A stretch of 64,000 nucleotides of DNA from an uncultured Pseudomonadota bacterium (GTDB lineage: Bacteria > Pseudomonadota > Gammaproteobacteria > Steroidobacterales > Steroidobacteraceae): assembly GCA_946479515.1 (NCBI GenBank), contig CAMLGF010000003.1:62001-126000 (forward strand). Direction: 5' to 3'. The notes beneath the pieces were generated by a model. It did no database searches and was not told the origin of the DNA. It worked only from the letters and a program-made list of their open reading frames with translations. Position numbers and translations under genes: made by a program. Numbering within the stretch: the stretch's first letter is position 1; each line of letters starts with the position of its first letter. Shown piece after piece: positions 60,531-64,000 of this stretch.

Positions 60531-63500
60531 ATGCCGCTTCCCCAGTTCCATCCTGCCGTTCAGGCGTGGTTCTCCCGTGCGTTTCCCCATGGCGCGACGC
60601 AGGCGCAGCTCGATGCCTGGCCGGCGATCGCGGGTGGGGGACATGCGCTCATCGCCGCTCCCACGGGATCGGGCAAGACGCTGGCCGCGTTTCTGGCCGC
60701 CATCGATTCGCTTGCGCGGGAGGGCGCCGCGGGGCAGCTGCAGGACGCGACCCGGGTGGTGTACGTCTCGCCGCTGAAGGCGCTGTCGAACGACATCCAG
60801 CGCAATCTCGAGCAGCCGCTGGCGGGCATCACCGCCGAGATGCTGAATCACGGTGCGCAGGCGCCGCAGATCCGTGCCGCGGTGCGCACCGGCGACACCT
60901 CCCAGGCCGAGCGCGCCATGATGCGTCGGCTACCGCCGCACATCCTGGTCACCACGCCCGAGTCCCTCTATCTACTTCTGACCAGCGCCTCGGGCCGGCA
61001 GATGCTGCAGACCGTGCGCACGGTCATCGTCGACGAGATCCACGCCGTCGCGCAGACCAAGCGCGGCGCGCATCTGACGCTCACCCTCGAGCGGCTGTGC
61101 GCCAACGCCAGTGGCCCCGTGCAGCGCATCGGGCTGTCGGCGACGCAGAAGCCTATCGAAGAGATCGCGCGGTTCCTGGTGTCGGTGCCGGGTGAAGGTT
61201 CTCGTGGTAATTCCGGGTTTCAACCCGGCGACCCGCAAGTGCCCTTGACCTTCGATCGAAACCCGGAATTACCACGAGAACCTTCACCCGGCACCGTCTT
61301 CATCGCCAACACCGGCCACGTTCGGGAGCGAGACATCAATCTCGTGATGCCCGGCGCGCCGCTGGAAGCGGTGATGTCGGGCGAGGTGTGGGCGACGGTC
61401 TACGATCAGCTGGCGCAGCTCATCAACGCGCATCACACCACGCTGATTTTCGCCAACACGCGCCGCATGGTGGAACGGGTGTCGCGTCATCTGGCCGAGC
61501 GGCTCGGCGAAGAACATGTCGCCGCTCACCATGGCAGCCTGTCCAAGGAAACCCGTTTCGACGCCGAGCAGCGCCTGAAGGCCGGCAGGCTCAAGGTGAT
61601 GGTCGCGACCGCATCCCTGGAACTCGGCATCGACATCGGCGACGTGGAGCTGGTCTGCCAGCTCGGTACGCCGCGCAGCATCTCGGTGTTCCTGCAGCGC
61701 GTGGGACGCGCCAATCACTCGGTGGGCGGCGTGCCCAAGGGACGCATCTTCCCGTCCAGCCGCGATGAGCTGGTCGACTGCGTCGCGCTGCTCGATTCCG
61801 TGCGCCGCGGCGAGCTCGATCGCCTGCACATCCCCGAGCATCCGCTCGACGTGCTCTCGCAGCAGATCGTGGCCGAAGTGTCCGCGCGCGAATATGGCGA
61901 GGACGAGCTCTACGACCTCGTGTGCCGCGCCTATCCGTACCGCAATCTGGCGCGCAAGGATTTCGACGCCGTGGTGCGCATGCTGGCCGAGGGAATCGAC
62001 ACCCGCCGCGGTCGCCGCGGCACCTACCTGCACCGCGATGCCGTCAACCGCCGCCTGCGCGCCCGCAAGGGAGCGCGGCTGACCGCGATCACCTGCGGCG
62101 GCGCCATCCCCGACAACGCCGACTACCAGGTGATCCTCGAACCCGCCGGAACCTTCGTCGGCACGCTCAACGAGGACTTCGCGATCGAAAGCCTCGCGGG
62201 CGACGTCTTCCAGCTCGGCAACACCTCGTATCGCGTGTTGCGCGTCGAGGCGGGGCGCGTGCGCGTGGAGGACGCCAAGGGTCAGCCGCCGTCCCTGCCG
62301 TTCTGGCTGGGCGAGGCGCCGGCGCGCACCGACGAGCTCAGCGCGGCGGTCTCGCGCCTGCGCGCCGACGTCGAGGCGCTGCTTCCCGAGGTGAACGGCG
62401 CGACGCTGGCGCGCGCCATCGACAGCATCGAGGAGCACTACCGTCTGCCGCGGCCCGCCGCGCACCAGCTGGTGGAATACCTCGCGGGCGCCAAGGCGGT
62501 GCTCGGCAAACTACCCACGCTCGACACTCTGGTGTTCGAGCGGTTCTTCGACGAATCCGGCGGCATGCAGCTGATCATCCATGCGCCATACGGCGCCCGG
62601 ATCAACCGCGCCTTCGGTCTGAGCCTGCGCAAGAAGTTCTGCCGCACGTTCAACTTCGAACTGCAGGCCGCGGCCACCGAGGACGCCATCGTGCTGTCGC
62701 TCGGCGAAACGCACAGCTTCGAGCTAGCGAGCGTGGCGCGTTTCCTGAACAGCAGGACCGTCGAGGACACGCTCATCCAGGCCATGCTGGATTCGCCCAT
62801 GTTCACCGCGCGCTGGCGCTGGAATGCCAGCATCTCGCTGGCCATCCGGCGCGCGTCGGGTGGCAAGCGCACGCCGCCCAACATCCAGCGCATGGCGGCC
62901 GAAGACCTGATCGCCGTGCTGTTCCCCGACCAGATCGCCTGTGCGGAGAATCTCAGCGGTCCGCGCGAGATCCCCGACCATCCGCTGGTCCAGCAGACGC
63001 TGCACGACTGCCTGCACGAGGCCATGGACATCGACGGCCTGCGCAGGCTGCTGGAGGGCCTGGAATCCGGCGCCATCCGCGTGGTGGCGAAAGACCTGCC
63101 GCAACCGTCGCCGCTGGCCGCGGAGATCCTGGGCGCGCGTCCCTACGCGTTCCTCGACGATGCGCCGCTCGAGGAGCGCCGGACCAACGCGGTCGCGCAG
63201 CGCCGCTGGCTCGATCCGGAAACCGCCGCGGACATGGGCAAGCTCGACCCTGCGGCCATCGCGCTGGTGCGCGAACAGGCCTGGCCGGAGGTTACCAACG
63301 CCGACGAATTGCACGATGCGCTGCATGCCATGGGCGTGATCACGGCCGGGGAAGGCGCGCGTGCGCACTGGGCGCGCTGGCTCGACGAACTCATCGCGGC
63401 CAGGCGCGCCACCCGCCTGACAGCCGCCGGCAAAGACGGCGCCGAACACACTTTCTGGGTGTGCGCCGAGTGCCTGCCGTTGATCTGCGCCGTGTATCCG

Positions 63501-64000
63501 GCGGCGACGCGGGATCCGCCGATCACCGCACCCGCGGACAAGGCGGCCAGGCAATGGCAGCGCGAGCAGGCCATCACCGATCTCGTGCGTGGGCGGCTGC
63601 AGAGCCTGGGTCCGGTGACCGCGCGCGAACTCGCCGATTCGCTCGCGCTCGCGACCGCCGAAATCGGCGTGGCGCTCGTGGAGCTCGAGAGCGAGGGTTT
63701 CGTGTTACGGGGGCGTTTCAGCGAAGACGCCAGCACGCCCGAAGCTCTGCGGGAAGGCGATTCCAGCCTGGAGTGGTGCGAGCGGCGATTGCTCGCGCGC
63801 ATCCATCGATACACCATCAAGACGCTGCGCGCCGAGATCGAACCCGTGTCCGGCGCCGACTTCATGCGTTTCCTGTTCGAGTGGCAGGGCCTCACGCGCC
63901 AGCCCAGGCCCGAAGGCGTCGAAGCGCTCGACGCGGTCATCAAGCAGCTCGAGGGCTACGAGGTGCCTGCCGCCGCCTGGGAAAGCGACGTGCTGGGCGC
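60531..64000 (+). CDS. lhr: Lhr-type ATP-dependent helicase (partial, 3' end beyond window)
   Basis: The frame from ATG 60531 stays open to the window edge (over 1150 codons; Lhr is usually about 1450-1550). It has Walker A APTGSGKT (Lys49), [29 protein letters not shown] at 168-171 and [15 protein letters not shown]. Domain 2 has [34 protein letters not shown] and [12 protein letters not shown], and the Lhr winged-helix/core part follows. Lhr helicases unwind DNA or RNA:DNA 3'-5' in repair. Between about residues 218 and 256 it carries an insert encoded by a perfect inverted repeat, absent from the usual FLVG...[10 protein letters not shown] join. Confidence 0.92.
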   Translation, partial: MPLPQFHPAVQAWFSRAFPHGATQAQLDAWPAIAGGGHALIAAPTGSGKTLAAFLAAIDSLAREGAAGQLQDATRVVYVSPLKALSNDIQRNLEQPLAGITAEMLNHGAQAPQIRAAVRTGDTSQAERAMMRRLPPHILVTTPESLYLLLTSASGRQMLQTVRTVIVDEIHAVAQTKRGAHLTLTLERLCANASGPVQRIGLSATQKPIEEIARFLVSVPGEGSRGNSGFQPGDPQVPLTFDRNPELPREPSPGTVFIANTGHVRERDINLVMPGAPLEAVMSGEVWATVYDQLAQLINAHHTTLIFANTRRMVERVSRHLAERLGEEHVAAHHGSLSKETRFDAEQRLKAGRLKVMVATASLELGIDIGDVELVCQLGTPRSISVFLQRVGRANHSVGGVPKGRIFPSSRDELVDCVALLDSVRRGELDRLHIPEHPLDVLSQQIVAEVSAREYGEDELYDLVCRAYPYRNLARKDFDAVVRMLAEGIDTRRGRRGTYLHRDAVNRRLRARKGARLTAITCGGAIPDNADYQVILEPAGTFVGTLNEDFAIESLAGDVFQLGNTSYRVLRVEAGRVRVEDAKGQPPSLPFWLGEAPARTDELSAAVSRLRADVEALLPEVNGATLARAIDSIEEHYRLPRPAAHQLVEYLAGAKAVLGKLPTLDTLVFERFFDESGGMQLIIHAPYGARINRAFGLSLRKKFCRTFNFELQAAATEDAIVLSLGETHSFELASVARFLNSRTVEDTLIQAMLDSPMFTARWRWNASISLAIRRASGGKRTPPNIQRMAAEDLIAVLFPDQIACAENLSGPREIPDHPLVQQTLHDCLHEAMDIDGLRRLLEGLESGAIRVVAKDLPQPSPLAAEILGARPYAFLDDAPLEERRTNAVAQRRWLDPETAADMGKLDPAAIALVREQAWPEVTNADELHDALHAMGVITAGEGARAHWARWLDELIAARRATRLTAAGKDGAEHTFWVCAECLPLICAVYPAATRDPPITAPADKAARQWQREQAITDLVRGRLQSLGPVTARELADSLALATAEIGVALVELESEGFVLRGRFSEDASTPEALREGDSSLEWCERRLLARIHRYTIKTLRAEIEPVSGADFMRFLFEWQGLTRQPRPEGVEALDAVIKQLEGYEVPAAAWESDVLG
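61183..61296. repeat. Perfect 39-bp inverted repeat inserted in-frame in lhr
   Basis: Arms 61183-61221 and 61258-61296 are exact reverse complements of 39 bp around a 36-bp centre. The whole element is 114 bp, 38 codons, so the reading frame is kept. The arms include GGTGAAGGTTCTCGTGG and CCGGGTTTC. Inside are smaller palindromes: CCGGGTT-TC-AACCCGG (61213-61228) and TTCGATCGAA (61251-61260). It encodes a Gly/Pro-rich stretch in a loop of the helicase. It looks like a palindromic mobile repeat landed in a gene. Confidence 0.9.

Noticed and set aside
61183..61296. Frameshift or pseudogene in lhr caused by the inverted repeat
   Set aside because: The element is 114 bp, and helicase motifs on both sides stay in one frame without a stop.
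1..64000. CRISPR arrays, tRNA or rRNA genes, prophage or insertion sequences
   Set aside because: No regularly spaced repeats, cloverleaf-like genes, integrases, transposases or phage genes were found on either strand.

Overview
This window is about 64 kb of GC-rich chromosome from a proteobacterium, most likely a gammaproteobacterium related to the Xanthomonadales, Nevskiales or Steroidobacterales. That placement is inferred from gene content: a Xanthomonas/Caulobacter-type TonB receptor, HrpA, MltA, RluE, a YdcRSTUV-PatD block and a Lhr helicase. Genes are tightly packed. I see no tRNA, rRNA, CRISPR array, integrase, transposase or phage gene, so it reads as ordinary chromosome with small dispersed repeats.

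Layout. 1-4.2 kb: start of a Tat-exported protein, a large TonB-dependent receptor with an intrinsic terminator and a LacI-type operator, and an M48 lipoprotein protease. 4.2-10.4 kb (minus strand): a FixL/FixJ oxygen-sensing two-component system, two extra receiver proteins, a DUF2934 protein, a tandem universal stress protein and a patatin lipoprotein. 10.5-14 kb: a large exported TPR protein and a GNAT enzyme. 14-22 kb: a PLP-dependent threonine dehydratase-like enzyme divergent from a MocR regulator, followed by an ABC importer and gamma-aminobutyraldehyde dehydrogenase. This matches the ydcRSTUV-patD putrescine/GABA module gene for gene. 22-28.7 kb: HrpA; a two-gene membrane operon (DUF2938-DUF2798) behind a near-perfect SoxR box; and a tightly overlapping AraC / VOC / small membrane protein / DUF1801 / DUF5519 operon. 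28.7-35.6 kb: a B12-binding radical SAM protein with unusual cysteine spacing, RluE, a rhomboid protease, GNAT enzymes, a sugar-nucleotide-type epimerase and a beta-propeller protein.

35.7-49.3 kb: an outer-membrane barrel, a VOC protein, a DsbA-NhaA fusion, then an apparent sugar-catabolic operon (Tat-exported sugar isomerase, second isomerase, Gfo/Idh oxidoreductase, MFS transporter). Beyond a BtuB-like receptor lies a three-part exported protein combining a DUF1080-like domain, cytochrome c and a propeller. Together these suggest an envelope route for oxidising or cleaving glycosides through keto-sugars. 49.4-60.4 kb: glutathione S-transferase and HxlR regulator around a perfect 13-bp inverted-repeat operator, MltA, oligopeptidase B, HutH with an ion-transporter-like protein, an XRE regulator, MgtC-like protein and small envelope proteins. 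60.5 kb to the end: a Lhr-type helicase, cut by the window edge, whose reading frame carries a perfect 39-bp inverted repeat.

The most unusual signals are the palindromic element inside lhr, a strongly over-represented octamer family CWAWCTAC (21 hand-counted copies), a dispersed hairpin repeat ending GAGGAATGTCCCCATT, and the DUF1080-cytochrome c-propeller protein beside the sugar operon.
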